This document shows, one piece after another, positions 8,099-16,089 of a stretch of DNA of 64,000 nt. The notes beneath the pieces are model-generated. The model searched no databases, was not told the DNA's origin, and saw only the letters and a list, made by a program, of their open reading frames with translations. Both the position numbers and the translations under genes were made by a program. The first letter of the stretch is position 1. Each line of letters opens with the position of its first letter. Source of the stretch: Arthrobacter sp. zg-Y20 (GTDB lineage: Bacteria > Actinomycetota > Actinomycetes > Actinomycetales > Micrococcaceae); contig NZ_CP126241.1 in assembly GCF_030142075.1 (NCBI RefSeq), positions 1,798,001 to 1,862,000 on the forward strand, read 5' to 3'.

Positions 8099-8503
8099 GT
8101 ACCCCACTACGTGCGCCGGTCCGTGGACGGCCAGGACGGCGAGCAGGTCCGCGATAAACAGGTCGTAGTCGTACCGGCTGCGCGGCGGGTCCAGGTTTTC
8201 GGGGCCGGCGGCGGCCGACTCGTACTGGCCGGCCAGATCGAAGCTGAAGGCGAAGTACCCCGCAGCAGCCAGCCCGGGGAGCATCAGGGAGAAATCTTCT
8301 TTCGAGCCCATGGCCCCGGGCACCAGGACCACTGCCGGATCCTCCGGATCGCCCATGCTCAGTGCCGCCAGGGAACCGCTGGGGGCGTCGAAGCTGGAGC
8401 GGACCGACCCCCGGGGATGCAGCATCCAGTCCACGTTGCCCAGGCGTGCATCCTCCAGGGCGGCGGGATCCGAGGCAGGCGTGGCTTTCCCGCGAATGGC
8501 CAT
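7586..8503 (-). CDS. Alpha/beta hydrolase
   Basis: This 305-residue hydrolase-fold protein has the oxyanion/early strand VVLVPGAMGSKEDF, the nucleophile elbow GYSFAG, a late acidic position in VGEHDVWP and the terminal histidine in GSGHSPCEESP. Serine in the elbow gives a normal Ser-Asp-His triad. Cap-like sequence lies between about residues 150 and 230. The substrate is not evident; esterase, lactonase or haloperoxidase-like roles are all possible. It runs opposite to the glycosyltransferase, whose annotated frame covers more than half of it, and its codon pattern identifies this strand as the coding one. Confidence 0.85.
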   Translation of the reverse strand: MAIRGKATPASDPAALEDARLGNVDWMLHPRGSVRSSFDAPSGSLAALSMGDPEDPAVVLVPGAMGSKEDFSLMLPGLAAAGYFAFSFDLAGQYESAAAGPENLDPPRSRYDYDLFIADLLAVLAVHGPAHVVGYSFAGVVVQLAALQRPDLFRSITLLGCPPRGGQSFRGVSRIGWLAPLVSDRLSADLIVWGVRRNFIRADAGRMKLVNHRFTVTRRDSVRDMVGLMRHAPDLRAALGASTLPKFVAVGEHDVWPVRLHREFAASIGASFAAYGSGHSPCEESPHQLTRDLLRMYRSAAPGTP

Positions 8504-8622
8504 GGCTCAAAAGATAGCCCTCCGTACGGCTCCCGTCTGCTCCCCGGAGCCGCGGGGGAGCCGCGGGCAACGAAAGGAGGCCGGCGGCAACGGGATCGGC
8601 AACGGGGACGGCGTCTCCACGG

Positions 8623-8628
8623 TAGGAT
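8623..8628 (+). promoter_or_regulatory. -10 box upstream of the acyltransferase
   Basis: TAGGAT lies 44 bp before the TTG start at 8673, in the 169-bp gap between the divergent hydrolase and acyltransferase genes. No clear -35 is seen. Confidence 0.35.
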
Positions 8629-8672
8629 TTTATTGCCTGCCCCGATTTTCCCCCCAAACTCAGGAGCCGACG

Positions 8673-9485
8673 TTGCCTGCCAAGCGTTCCCCCAACAAGT
8701 ATGTGTACCGAAGCATCGTGTTTACGGGGCTTGCAGCCCGCGCCATTTTCTCTGTCCCGGTGATCCCGTCCGGGCTGGAGAACCTTCCGATGGACGAGGA
8801 AATCCGCGGCTTGGACCGGAAAGTGGTCCCCGGCAAGGGCGCAGTAGTAGCCATCACGCATTTCGGTTATCTGGACTTCGCCTTCGCAGAGCTGCTGGTG
8901 TGGCGCAAGCTCAAGGTCCACATGCGCTTCCTGGTCACTAAGAAGGCCGCCAGGAAGTCCTTTGTGAAGGCTGTATGCGACTGGTGCGAGCACGTCATTG
9001 TGGATCGTGCCGACGGCGCAGCGGCGTATACGGAGTCGGTTGAAAAGCTCCGCGGCGGCGATTATCTCGCGGTGCTGCCCGAAGCAGGCGTCAGCCGCAG
9101 CTTTACCGTCCGCGAGCTGAAGACCGGTGCGGTGCGCATGGCCGCCGAAGCGGGCGTGCCCATCATTCCCGTCTCCGTGTGGGGCGGTCACCGCATGATG
9201 ACCCGCGGGCACGGGCCGAGCTTCAAGTCCGTCTGGAAGAACCCGGTGCGCGTGCACGTGGGCGAAATGATCCGTCTCGACGGCGACGTGGACGTGGCAC
9301 AGGAGACCCTCCGGCTGCAGGAGGAACTGCAGGCCGGTATAGACCATTGCATTGACACCTACCCGGTGGCTGCCGAACCCGGTGCATGGTGGATGCCGCG
9401 CAGCCGCGGCGGCAGCGCCATGGCCCTGGAAGAGCAGCGGGTCCTGGATGCCGCGGACCGGGAGAAGTACAAGATCACCGGCTAG
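8673..9485 (+). CDS. PlsC-type lysophospholipid acyltransferase
   Basis: This 270-residue enzyme belongs to the 1-acyl-glycerol-3-phosphate acyltransferase family, which moves an acyl chain to a lysophospholipid or related acceptor at the membrane. The catalytic HX4D box is THFGYLDFAF (H63, D68). The phosphate-binding PEAGVSRSFTVRELKTGAVRMA and the VPIIPVSVWG block follow in the usual order. I place the start at the TTG at 8673 because CAGGAG lies 6 bp upstream; the frame is open further 5' but only through divergent-gene sequence. A strong terminator follows. The exact acceptor (phosphatidic acid synthesis or a glycolipid) is not determined by the sequence. Confidence 0.85.
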   Translation: MPAKRSPNKYVYRSIVFTGLAARAIFSVPVIPSGLENLPMDEEIRGLDRKVVPGKGAVVAITHFGYLDFAFAELLVWRKLKVHMRFLVTKKAARKSFVKAVCDWCEHVIVDRADGAAAYTESVEKLRGGDYLAVLPEAGVSRSFTVRELKTGAVRMAAEAGVPIIPVSVWGGHRMMTRGHGPSFKSVWKNPVRVHVGEMIRLDGDVDVAQETLRLQEELQAGIDHCIDTYPVAAEPGAWWMPRSRGGSAMALEEQRVLDAADREKYKITG

Positions 9486-9504
9486 CTTTTCCGGGCGTGC
9501 CAAG

Positions 9505-9543
9505 AAAAGGACCAGCCGTGCGGTTTGCACGGCTGGTCCTTTT
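9505..9543 (+). terminator. Rho-independent terminator after the acyltransferase
   Basis: A perfect 17-bp stem (AAAAGGACCAGCCGTGC and its complement) with a 5-nt loop ends in CCTTTT. It starts 20 bp after the stop codon. The A-tract on the other side means it may also end transcription from the opposite strand. Confidence 0.9.
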
Positions 9544-9574
9544 GGTTGCGTGCGGCTTTCAGCGGCCGCCGGAA

Positions 9575-10414
9575 CTAGAGGATGGGATTTCCTCCGGTAA
9601 CGGCAATCCGGGCACCTGAAATGTAGCTGCCGTCATCGGAGGCGAGCAGCACGTAGGCCGGCGCCAGTTCAGCGGGCTGGCCGGGACGCCCCAGCGGGGT
9701 GTCCGCACCGAAGGAACCCACCTTGTCCGCCGGCATAGTGGCGGGGATCAGCGGGGTCCAGATGGGTCCCGGAGCCACGCTGTTCACCCGGATTCCCCGG
9801 TCGCCAAGCAGCTGCGACATGCTCGCGGAGAAGTTGGCAATGGCGGACTTGGTGGCTGAGTACGGTGCCAGGGTGGGTACCGGCATATCCGAATTGACGG
9901 ACGAGGTGCCGATGATGGAGGACCCCGGACCCATGTGCGGCAGGGCGGCCTTCACCAGATAGAACATCGCGTTGATGTTGACCTTGAAGGTGTACTCCCA
10001 CTCCTCGTCCGGGATGTCCTCAATGTTTTCCCGGTCCATCTGGAAGGCGGCGTTGTGTATCAGGATGTCCACCTTGCCGAACTCTTCCACGGCAGTGCTG
10101 ATGACCTTCCGGCACTGCTCAGCAGTGTCCAGGTCCCCGCGGACCAGGACTGCCTTCCGTCCTGCTTCCTCCACGAGGCGCGCAGTGTCGCGGGCGTCCT
10201 CGTCCTCACTGAGGTAGGAGATCAGCACGTCGGCGCCCTCGCGCGCGTAGGCAATGGCCACGGCGCGCCCGATCCCGCTGTCACCGCCGGTAATGACCGC
10301 TGCCTTGCCGGTGAGCTTGCCGCTTCCGCGGTAGGTTTCTTCACCGCAGTCGGGGACAGGCGTCATCTCCTTCTGGGTTCCCGGTACTTCCTGCTGCTGC
10401 TCCGGCTGGTTCAT
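9575..10414 (-). CDS. SDR-family oxidoreductase (YghA-like)
   Basis: This 279-residue short-chain dehydrogenase has the long N-terminal extension (about 35 residues, ending GSGKLTGKAAVITGG) found in the YghA/general stress subgroup. Cofactor motif TGGDSGIG is at 42-49, NAA at 121-123, the catalytic Ser near 171 and YSATK at 185-189. The N-terminal AYAREGADVLISY gives no classic acidic NAD determinant. The C terminus GARIAVTGGNPIL is typical of the subgroup. The ATG follows AAAGGAAC. It lies 74 bp downstream of another NAD(P)-binding gene on the same strand and may share its transcript. Related proteins respond to stress; the substrate is unknown. Confidence 0.88.
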   Translation of the reverse strand: MNQPEQQQEVPGTQKEMTPVPDCGEETYRGSGKLTGKAAVITGGDSGIGRAVAIAYAREGADVLISYLSEDEDARDTARLVEEAGRKAVLVRGDLDTAEQCRKVISTAVEEFGKVDILIHNAAFQMDRENIEDIPDEEWEYTFKVNINAMFYLVKAALPHMGPGSSIIGTSSVNSDMPVPTLAPYSATKSAIANFSASMSQLLGDRGIRVNSVAPGPIWTPLIPATMPADKVGSFGADTPLGRPGQPAELAPAYVLLASDDGSYISGARIAVTGGNPIL

Positions 10415-10488
10415 GGTGTTCCTTTCGGATGGGGGGTGTTCGGGACTTTAGACGGTTCCGCCGGCACAACGCCAGCGAGAGACCCGGC

Positions 10489-11142
10489 TCAGGCGAGGGA
10501 GTCCAGGGCCTCTGCCACCGGCGTCGGGCCGTTGTTGAACTCGATCGTCCGGCCGATGGTTGCGGGACGGTCCAGGACTTCGGCGGCCACCTGGGCCACA
10601 TCTTCGCGGGAGACCTGCCCGCCGGTGATGCCCGGCCCGGTTTCGATCCGGCCGGTTCCGGGGTCCATGGTCAGTGCGCTGGGACCGAGGATTGTCCAGT
10701 CCAGGTTGCTGGCCTTGAGGTGTTCATCGGCGTCCGCCTTGGCCTCGGCGTAGGAGTAGAAGGAGTCGTCTTCAGGAACGCCGTGGTTTTTGCCGGCCCC
10801 GAAGTAGGAAACCATCACATAGCGCCGGGCACCTGCGGCCTCGGCCGCGTCCATGGAGCGGATGGCGGCATCACGGTCGACGGCGTAGGTGCGCTCAGCG
10901 CTGCCGCCGCCTGCACCCGCAGTCCAGACGACGGCGTCGGCCCCGTTCAGCAGCTCGGTGAGCTGTTCCGTGGAGAGGTTTTCGACGTCGGCGACCACCG
11001 CGTCGGCCCCGGTCTGTTCCACGTCGGAGGTGTGCTCCGGATTGCGGAAGAGCGAGCTGACCTGGTGTCCGGATGCGGTAAGCCGGCGGGCGAGGTGCAG
11101 TGCGACTTTTCCGTGCCCTCCGATAATGGCGATGCGTGACAT
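10489..11142 (-). CDS. Atypical SDR / NAD(P)-binding (NmrA/YwnB-like) protein
   Basis: This 217-residue Rossmann protein carries the glycine motif IAIIGGHGKVALHLA at the N terminus. It continues with SGHQVSSLFRNPEH (Arg after the second strand suggests NADP), VVWTAGAGGGS and YVMVSYFGAGK. It resembles SDR_a5/NAD(P)H-binding proteins that can act as redox sensors or reductases. There is no classic YxxxK pair in the usual place. The start at 11142 has CGAAAGGAA upstream; an open 57-codon extension further 5' has no coding character. It is upstream of the YghA-like SDR gene. Confidence 0.85.
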   Translation of the reverse strand: MSRIAIIGGHGKVALHLARRLTASGHQVSSLFRNPEHTSDVEQTGADAVVADVENLSTEQLTELLNGADAVVWTAGAGGGSAERTYAVDRDAAIRSMDAAEAAGARRYVMVSYFGAGKNHGVPEDDSFYSYAEAKADADEHLKASNLDWTILGPSALTMDPGTGRIETGPGITGGQVSREDVAQVAAEVLDRPATIGRTIEFNNGPTPVAEALDSLA

Positions 11143-11329
11143 TCGACATTCCTTTCGTTGATTACGGTTCCTCCACCATAAGCATGCTGTCGATATTTTG
11201 CGGAGTGGGGCCGGGTGCGTCCGCCCTCGGCTTAGCTCATTTGCCAGCGGAAAGGGGGTGCAGCCGTAGCCCGCGCTTGGCCGGCGCGGATAGGATCGCG
11301 GTGCCTTGAACACCCGCGGAAGGAAAGCT

Positions 11330-12850
11330 GTGTCAATAACTACGGCTCAACCGAACCTGACCGTTGCGACCACGGAAGGGCTGGTGCGCGGCACGATCCT
11401 TCGCGGTGTGCGTTCCTGGCGGGGGATACCGTACGCGGCACCGCCCACCGGGGAACGCCGCCTGCGCCTGCCCCAGCCGGCGGCGGCGTGGAACGATGTG
11501 CTGGACGCAACACGGTACGGGCCTGCGGCGCCCCAGGTGCGGAGCCGCACCGGACTTGGGGCCGGCCCGAAGACGCGCATGGATGAAGACTGCCTGACCA
11601 TCAACGTAACGGCACCCCCCGAACCGGCAGCACCTCGCCCGGTGCTGGTCTATTTCCACGGGGGAGCGTTCACCTCCGGCGCCGCCTCGGCCCCCGCCTA
11701 TGACGGCACCAACCTGGTCCTTCGCGGCGACGTGGTCTACGTAGGCATGAACTACCGGCTGGGTGCCCTGGGGTTTATGGACTTCCGCCGTTATTCGACA
11801 GCACAGCGGGCCTTTGACGTGAACCTCGGCTTGGCGGACCAAGTGGCGGCCCTGCGCTGGGTACAGCGGAACATAGCGGGCTTCGGCGGTGACCCCGGCA
11901 ACGTCACGGTGTTCGGCGAATCCGCCGGCGCCATGTCGATCACCGCCCTGATGTGCGTACCGTCCGCACGGGGGCTTTTCCACCGGGCATTCGCCCAGAG
12001 TTCAGCGCCCGCCACTGCCTACGGACCGGGCCTGCCGGAAAAATGGGCGGCTTCGCTGCTGGAACTGCTGGGGGTGGACGAGGCCGGGGCAGCGGATGCG
12101 CTGGCCCGGATACCGGCCGAGCGCCTGGTGGAAGCAACCCAGCGGCTGACACGCGGGATAGCCCCGGAGGCGGATCCCGGAACGCGGGCCGTGGCGCCGG
12201 TGGTGGACGGGCATTTCCTGCCCCTGCATCCTCTCGAGGCGTTCCGCACGGGCAAAGCGCATCCCGTGCCGCTGGTCATCGGCAACATGTCCCGTGAAGG
12301 GGCCCTTTTCGACCGGTTCGAAGACATCCTCCCCACCAAGCCGGATCGGATCGAGAAGATGTTCGCCCGCACCGCGCCGGAGCTGCAGGACCAGGTGCTG
12401 GCGGCCTACCCGGGCTACCCGGGCAAACACCAGGCGGTCGACGTCGGCGGGGACGCTGTTTTCTGGCTGCCCAGCGTCCAAGTCGCAGAGGCCCACAGCG
12501 CCCATGCCCCCGTATGGTCCTACCGGTTCGACTACGCCCCGACGATGGCCCGGATCCTGGGCGTGGGCGCCACGCACGGACTGGATATCCCAGCGGTGTT
12601 CGGCAACTACGACTCCGGGCCGGGCCGGTTCCTGACCTTGGCCGGCGGCAAGTCCACAGCCGTTGCGGTGGGGGACCGTTTCCGCGGGGCGCTACTGCGT
12701 TTCGCCCGGACCGGACATCCGGGCCCGCTGTGGCCGGGCTACGACAGCCGCAGCCGGACCACCAAGGTATTCGACGCCACGGACCTGATCGTTCCGGATC
12801 CGCACCGCGCCCGCCGGCTTGCCTGGAACGGCTACTGCGGCTACCGCTGA
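11330..12850 (+). CDS. Type-B carboxylesterase (paralogue 1)
   Basis: This 506-residue carboxylesterase/para-nitrobenzyl esterase family enzyme hydrolyses carboxylic esters. Landmarks in order are RSWRGIPYAAPPTGERRLR, MDEDCLTINV, the oxyanion segment VYFHGGAF, FGGDPGNVTVFGESAGAMS with nucleophile Ser198, and the late ATHGLDIPAVFG histidine region. No signal peptide is visible, so it is probably cytoplasmic. I place the start at the GTG at 11330, after GGAAGGAAAG; a TTG at 11306 is possible. A close paralogue lies 3.2 kb downstream, with the same start region and shared insertions, so the two arose by duplication. Confidence 0.9.
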   Translation: MSITTAQPNLTVATTEGLVRGTILRGVRSWRGIPYAAPPTGERRLRLPQPAAAWNDVLDATRYGPAAPQVRSRTGLGAGPKTRMDEDCLTINVTAPPEPAAPRPVLVYFHGGAFTSGAASAPAYDGTNLVLRGDVVYVGMNYRLGALGFMDFRRYSTAQRAFDVNLGLADQVAALRWVQRNIAGFGGDPGNVTVFGESAGAMSITALMCVPSARGLFHRAFAQSSAPATAYGPGLPEKWAASLLELLGVDEAGAADALARIPAERLVEATQRLTRGIAPEADPGTRAVAPVVDGHFLPLHPLEAFRTGKAHPVPLVIGNMSREGALFDRFEDILPTKPDRIEKMFARTAPELQDQVLAAYPGYPGKHQAVDVGGDAVFWLPSVQVAEAHSAHAPVWSYRFDYAPTMARILGVGATHGLDIPAVFGNYDSGPGRFLTLAGGKSTAVAVGDRFRGALLRFARTGHPGPLWPGYDSRSRTTKVFDATDLIVPDPHRARRLAWNGYCGYR

Positions 12851-12861
12851 GCCGGGGGAGG

Positions 12862-13755
12862 TCAGACGGGAAGATCCCGCAGCAGCCCACCCAGCCGGAG
12901 CAGTTCCAGGGGTGCATGCTGGGCAAGGGACAGACCGACAATTTCTCCTGCCTCGCCCACGGCATCCATGATGCGCAGCAGGTCCGGAACGCGGACTCCG
13001 CGGGTTCCGGAGCCTGTCCTGTCCGCGAAGTCCCGCCGGTCAAGGACGTCCAGATCCACGTGGATGGCCAGCTTGGTGGCCCCGGTCAGCGCGAGCCACT
13101 CCAGGATCCGCCGGGTGTCCTCGGGGGTGTCAGTGATTCCCACGCTGCGTATACCCAGCCGCTGCTTCGTTTCGATCCCCGGGTCCTGCCAGTCCCGCAG
13201 CCCAATCTGCAGGACATTGCCCGCAGGCACCACCGCCGGCAGCGCGGCGAGGAACTCCGGGTCGCCCAGCCCGGCAAGGGTGGCCAGGGACATGGACCGG
13301 AAGCCGGTGTAGCCGTCGCCCGGCATACCGGTATCCGGGTGCGCGTCCACCCACAGCACTGCCAAGTCATCCCCGTACAGGGCGGCCAGATGGCTGAACG
13401 GCGCAACGCTTACCGAGCACTCGCCGCCGAAGGTCACCACGGACTGCGGATCCGCTTCCTGCATCACCCGCACGGCTTCCTGGAGTTGCAGGAGCACAGC
13501 AGACCGGGCGTAGATGCCGTCCACCGTTTCGACGGCGGCTTCGGAGGTGTCGGTGCTGACGGGTACAAAAGCCGTGGGTCCGTCATGCTCGGGGGAGAGC
13601 AGCTCAAGGAGCGACGGGCCCAGATGGTAGGACAGCTGGGTCTGGTGCGGCTGGCCCGCCGGCAGCGAGCCGACGGCACCGGCGCCGGCAGCGCCTTGCC
13701 ACTGGGGGAATATGAGCCGGAGGGCCCCGGGGCCCGAGGGATGCATGGCAGTCAT
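12862..13755 (-). CDS. Arginase/agmatinase-family protein
   Basis: This 297-residue ureohydrolase-fold protein shows most of the binuclear manganese site: DAHPDTG supplies Asp, His and Asp, and HVDLDVLD supplies two further Asp residues. The first metal-binding motif, GGDHS in classical arginases, is GGECS here, so the usual His ligand is Cys. It therefore belongs to the divergent arginase-like group, and its substrate may not be arginine. I place the start at the ATG at 13755, after AAAGGAC; another in-frame ATG lies at 13746. It is convergent with the esterase (12-bp gap) and divergent from the ABC-F gene. Confidence 0.8.
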   Translation of the reverse strand: MTAMHPSGPGALRLIFPQWQGAAGAGAVGSLPAGQPHQTQLSYHLGPSLLELLSPEHDGPTAFVPVSTDTSEAAVETVDGIYARSAVLLQLQEAVRVMQEADPQSVVTFGGECSVSVAPFSHLAALYGDDLAVLWVDAHPDTGMPGDGYTGFRSMSLATLAGLGDPEFLAALPAVVPAGNVLQIGLRDWQDPGIETKQRLGIRSVGITDTPEDTRRILEWLALTGATKLAIHVDLDVLDRRDFADRTGSGTRGVRVPDLLRIMDAVGEAGEIVGLSLAQHAPLELLRLGGLLRDLPV

Positions 13756-13842
13756 GGCAGTCCTTTGGTGCGGCGGCAATCCAGCCACCATACCGCTGCC
13801 CTCCCGGACGGAAACAGTGCCGGCACAAAATAGGATGGAGGT

Positions 13843-15480
13843 ATGACTGCAACCCTTGTCGCCCGCGACCTCTCCGGCGGCCATGCGCACCGCACCCTCT
13901 TTGAACACCTCTCACTGACGGTCGCCCCGGGCGACGTGGTGGGCGTCGTGGGGGCCAACGGTGCCGGCAAGTCAACCCTGCTGCGGCTCCTGGCCGGGGC
14001 GGCGGTACCCCAGGCGGGAACGGTGAGCACCTCGCCGTCGGACGCCTTTGTCGGGTGGCTCCCGCAGGAACACGAGCGGCTGGCCGGGGAAACCGTGGGC
14101 GCCTATCTGGCCCGGCGGACCGGCGCTGCAGCGGCAACGGAAGCCATGGAAGCGGCGGCGGCCGCCCTGGGCGGGGAAATCCCTGGTGCCGACGACGCCT
14201 ACGCCGCGGCCTTTGACCGCTGGATGGCCTCCGGCGCCGCGGACTTGGAGGACCGGGCCCCGGCTGTCCTTGCGGACCTGGGACTGAACGTTGGGCTGGA
14301 CGCCGAGATGACCGGTCTTTCGGGCGGGCAGACGGCCCGGGCGGCACTGGCGGCCCTGCTGCTGAGCCGTTTCGATGTGGTGCTGCTGGATGAACCGACT
14401 AATGACCTGGATCTTGACGGACTGGCGCGGCTGGAACAGTTTGTCCGCGGGCTGCGCGGCGGCGTTGTCCTGGTCTCCCATGACCGGGAGTTCCTGGCCC
14501 GCTGTGTGACCACGGTGGTGGAGCTCGACCTGGCGCAGAACAGCGTGGCGGTCTACGAGGGCGGTTATGAGGCGTTCCTGGAAGAACGTGCCGTTGCGCG
14601 CCGCCATGCGCGGGAAGCGTACGACGAGTTCGCCGACAAGAAGGCCGATCTGGTGTCCCGGGCACGCACCACCAGGGAATGGAGTTCCCAGGGTGTGCGC
14701 AATGCCATGAAGAAGAACCCGGACAATGACAAGATCCGCCGCAAGGCAAGCACCGAGTCCTCCGAAAAGCAGGCCCGCAAGGTCCGGCAGATGGAATCGC
14801 GGATCGCACGCCTGGACGAGGTCGAGGAGCCGCGCAAGGAATGGCAGCTCCAACTGCGTATCGGTTCCGCCCCGCGTTCCAGTTCGGTGGTGTCCACGCT
14901 GAACGAGGCCACATTGACCCGTGGCGGATTCACCCTCGGTCCGGTTTCCGTTCAGGTCAACGCCGGGGAGCGGATCGGCATCACGGGTCCCAACGGCGCC
15001 GGCAAATCAACGCTCCTGCGGCTGCTGCTGGGCCGGGAGGTGCCCGACGCCGGGACTGCCTCCCTGGGTACCTCTGTTGCGGTGGGGGAAATCGACCAGG
15101 GCCGCGGGCAGCTGGACCCGGCGCAGGCGCTGGGCACCGCCTTCGAAGCGGCCGTTCCGGAGCTGTCCTCTGCGGAGGCCCGGACCCTGCTGGCCAAGTT
15201 CGGGCTCAAGGCCGATCAGGTTGCCAGCCGGGTCGATGCGCTGTCTCCGGGCGAGCGGACCCGCGCTTCGCTGGCCCTGCTGCAGGCCCGCGGCGTGAAC
15301 CTCCTGGTGTTGGATGAGCCCACCAACCACCTGGACCTGCCCGCCATCGAGCAGCTGGAAGAGGCCTTGGAAAGCTACGAGGGCGCTCTCCTGCTGGTTT
15401 CCCATGACCGGCGGCTGCTGGAAAACGTCCGCCTCGACACGCGGTGGCATGTTCAGGGTGGAACGGTGTCGCTCGGGTAG
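13843..15480 (+). CDS. ABC-F family ATPase
   Basis: This soluble protein has two ABC domains and no membrane segments (545 residues), as in the ABC-F translation factors and ribosome-protection proteins. Domain 1 has GANGAGKST, LSGGQTARAAL and LLDEPTNDLDLDGL. A charged linker (about residues 245-340, EFADKKADLVSRARTT onward) precedes domain 2 with GPNGAGKST, a degenerate signature LSPGERTRASL and LVLDEPTNHLDLPAIE. The start looks leaderless: a TAGGAT -10 box lies about 6 nt before the ATG, and the GGAGGT directly abutting the ATG is too close to serve as a ribosome site. It may act at the ribosome and perhaps give antibiotic tolerance; the sequence alone does not identify the subclass. Confidence 0.9.
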   Translation: MTATLVARDLSGGHAHRTLFEHLSLTVAPGDVVGVVGANGAGKSTLLRLLAGAAVPQAGTVSTSPSDAFVGWLPQEHERLAGETVGAYLARRTGAAAATEAMEAAAAALGGEIPGADDAYAAAFDRWMASGAADLEDRAPAVLADLGLNVGLDAEMTGLSGGQTARAALAALLLSRFDVVLLDEPTNDLDLDGLARLEQFVRGLRGGVVLVSHDREFLARCVTTVVELDLAQNSVAVYEGGYEAFLEERAVARRHAREAYDEFADKKADLVSRARTTREWSSQGVRNAMKKNPDNDKIRRKASTESSEKQARKVRQMESRIARLDEVEEPRKEWQLQLRIGSAPRSSSVVSTLNEATLTRGGFTLGPVSVQVNAGERIGITGPNGAGKSTLLRLLLGREVPDAGTASLGTSVAVGEIDQGRGQLDPAQALGTAFEAAVPELSSAEARTLLAKFGLKADQVASRVDALSPGERTRASLALLQARGVNLLVLDEPTNHLDLPAIEQLEEALESYEGALLLVSHDRRLLENVRLDTRWHVQGGTVSLG

Positions 15481-15520
15481 TCTTCCGCGCCTACCCGGTC
15501 TGTGCCGTGGAATACGCAGG

Positions 15521-15564
15521 TATGTGATACAAATTATGTTATGTTGCGTCCCTGCAGGGACGCA
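15521..15564. other. AT-rich segment followed by a perfect 20-bp palindrome
   Basis: After the ABC-F stop comes an A+T-rich stretch (15521-15545, containing TGTGATACAAATTATG), unusual for this DNA, then the perfect palindrome TGCGTCCCTGCAGGGACGCA (15545-15564). There is no T-tract, so it is a poor intrinsic terminator. The TGTGA is a CRP-like half site only. No gene is seen in 15481-15718. Confidence 0.5.
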
Positions 15565-15718
15565 GATACTTAGGTCTCGGGCGATTTCACGGAAGAAGTG
15601 TCCTCATGGCTCCATGGATTGGAAATGCCGGCTGCGGAGCAGCCTTTGTGCACAGTGGCAGGGAAAGCCGCTGTGCCCTATCTGTAAGTGCAGGAAAAGC
15701 ACACGCAGGAACAGCGCA

Positions 15719-15934
15719 GTGAAGGCGCTGAAGACGGCGGACCTGCCGGTCCTGATCACCGTCTGGCTCCTGTGCGTAGGGACCGACTGGTCCACCGGCA
15801 CCAAGATTGCCCTCAACGTCATCGCCGTTGCCCTGCTGTGCGCCAAGGAAGTGGCGGTTCACCGGCGCGAGTCCCGGCGGAGCGGTGCGGCCGTCCGCCG
15901 AAGCCCCGCGCACCGGCTTGCCGCTGCAGCGTAG
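15719..15934 (+). CDS. Small membrane protein, function unknown
   Basis: This 71-residue open frame starts at GTG, with AGGA 8 bp upstream. The first ~45 residues hold two hydrophobic segments (LPVLITVWLLCVGT and IALNVIAVALLCA) separated by DWSTGTK. A basic tail (EVAVHRRESRRSGAAVRR) follows. The pattern is of a two-helix protein with a positively charged cytoplasmic end. I do not recognise a family. It sits between the ABC-F gene and the second esterase, downstream of the AT-rich/palindrome element. The frame is open further upstream, but that part has no membrane-protein character and no ribosome site. Confidence 0.55.
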   Translation: MKALKTADLPVLITVWLLCVGTDWSTGTKIALNVIAVALLCAKEVAVHRRESRRSGAAVRRSPAHRLAAAA

Positions 15935-16089
15935 TTCCCGGACGGATACCAGGCTCCAATAAAGGCAGCAGCACCCAAATGGGGTAGCCGCAGTCCGCAT
16001 GGAACGCCGCATCTGGTGACCCCGGTATGCCGCGGCTATGGTTGATAGTCGCAAGCGTGCAGGTCTTCGCCGGCTGGAAAGAGTCGATC

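Noticed and set aside
15521-15541. CRP/FNR site in the AT-rich segment
   Set aside because: Only one TGTGA half site is seen; the second half does not match.
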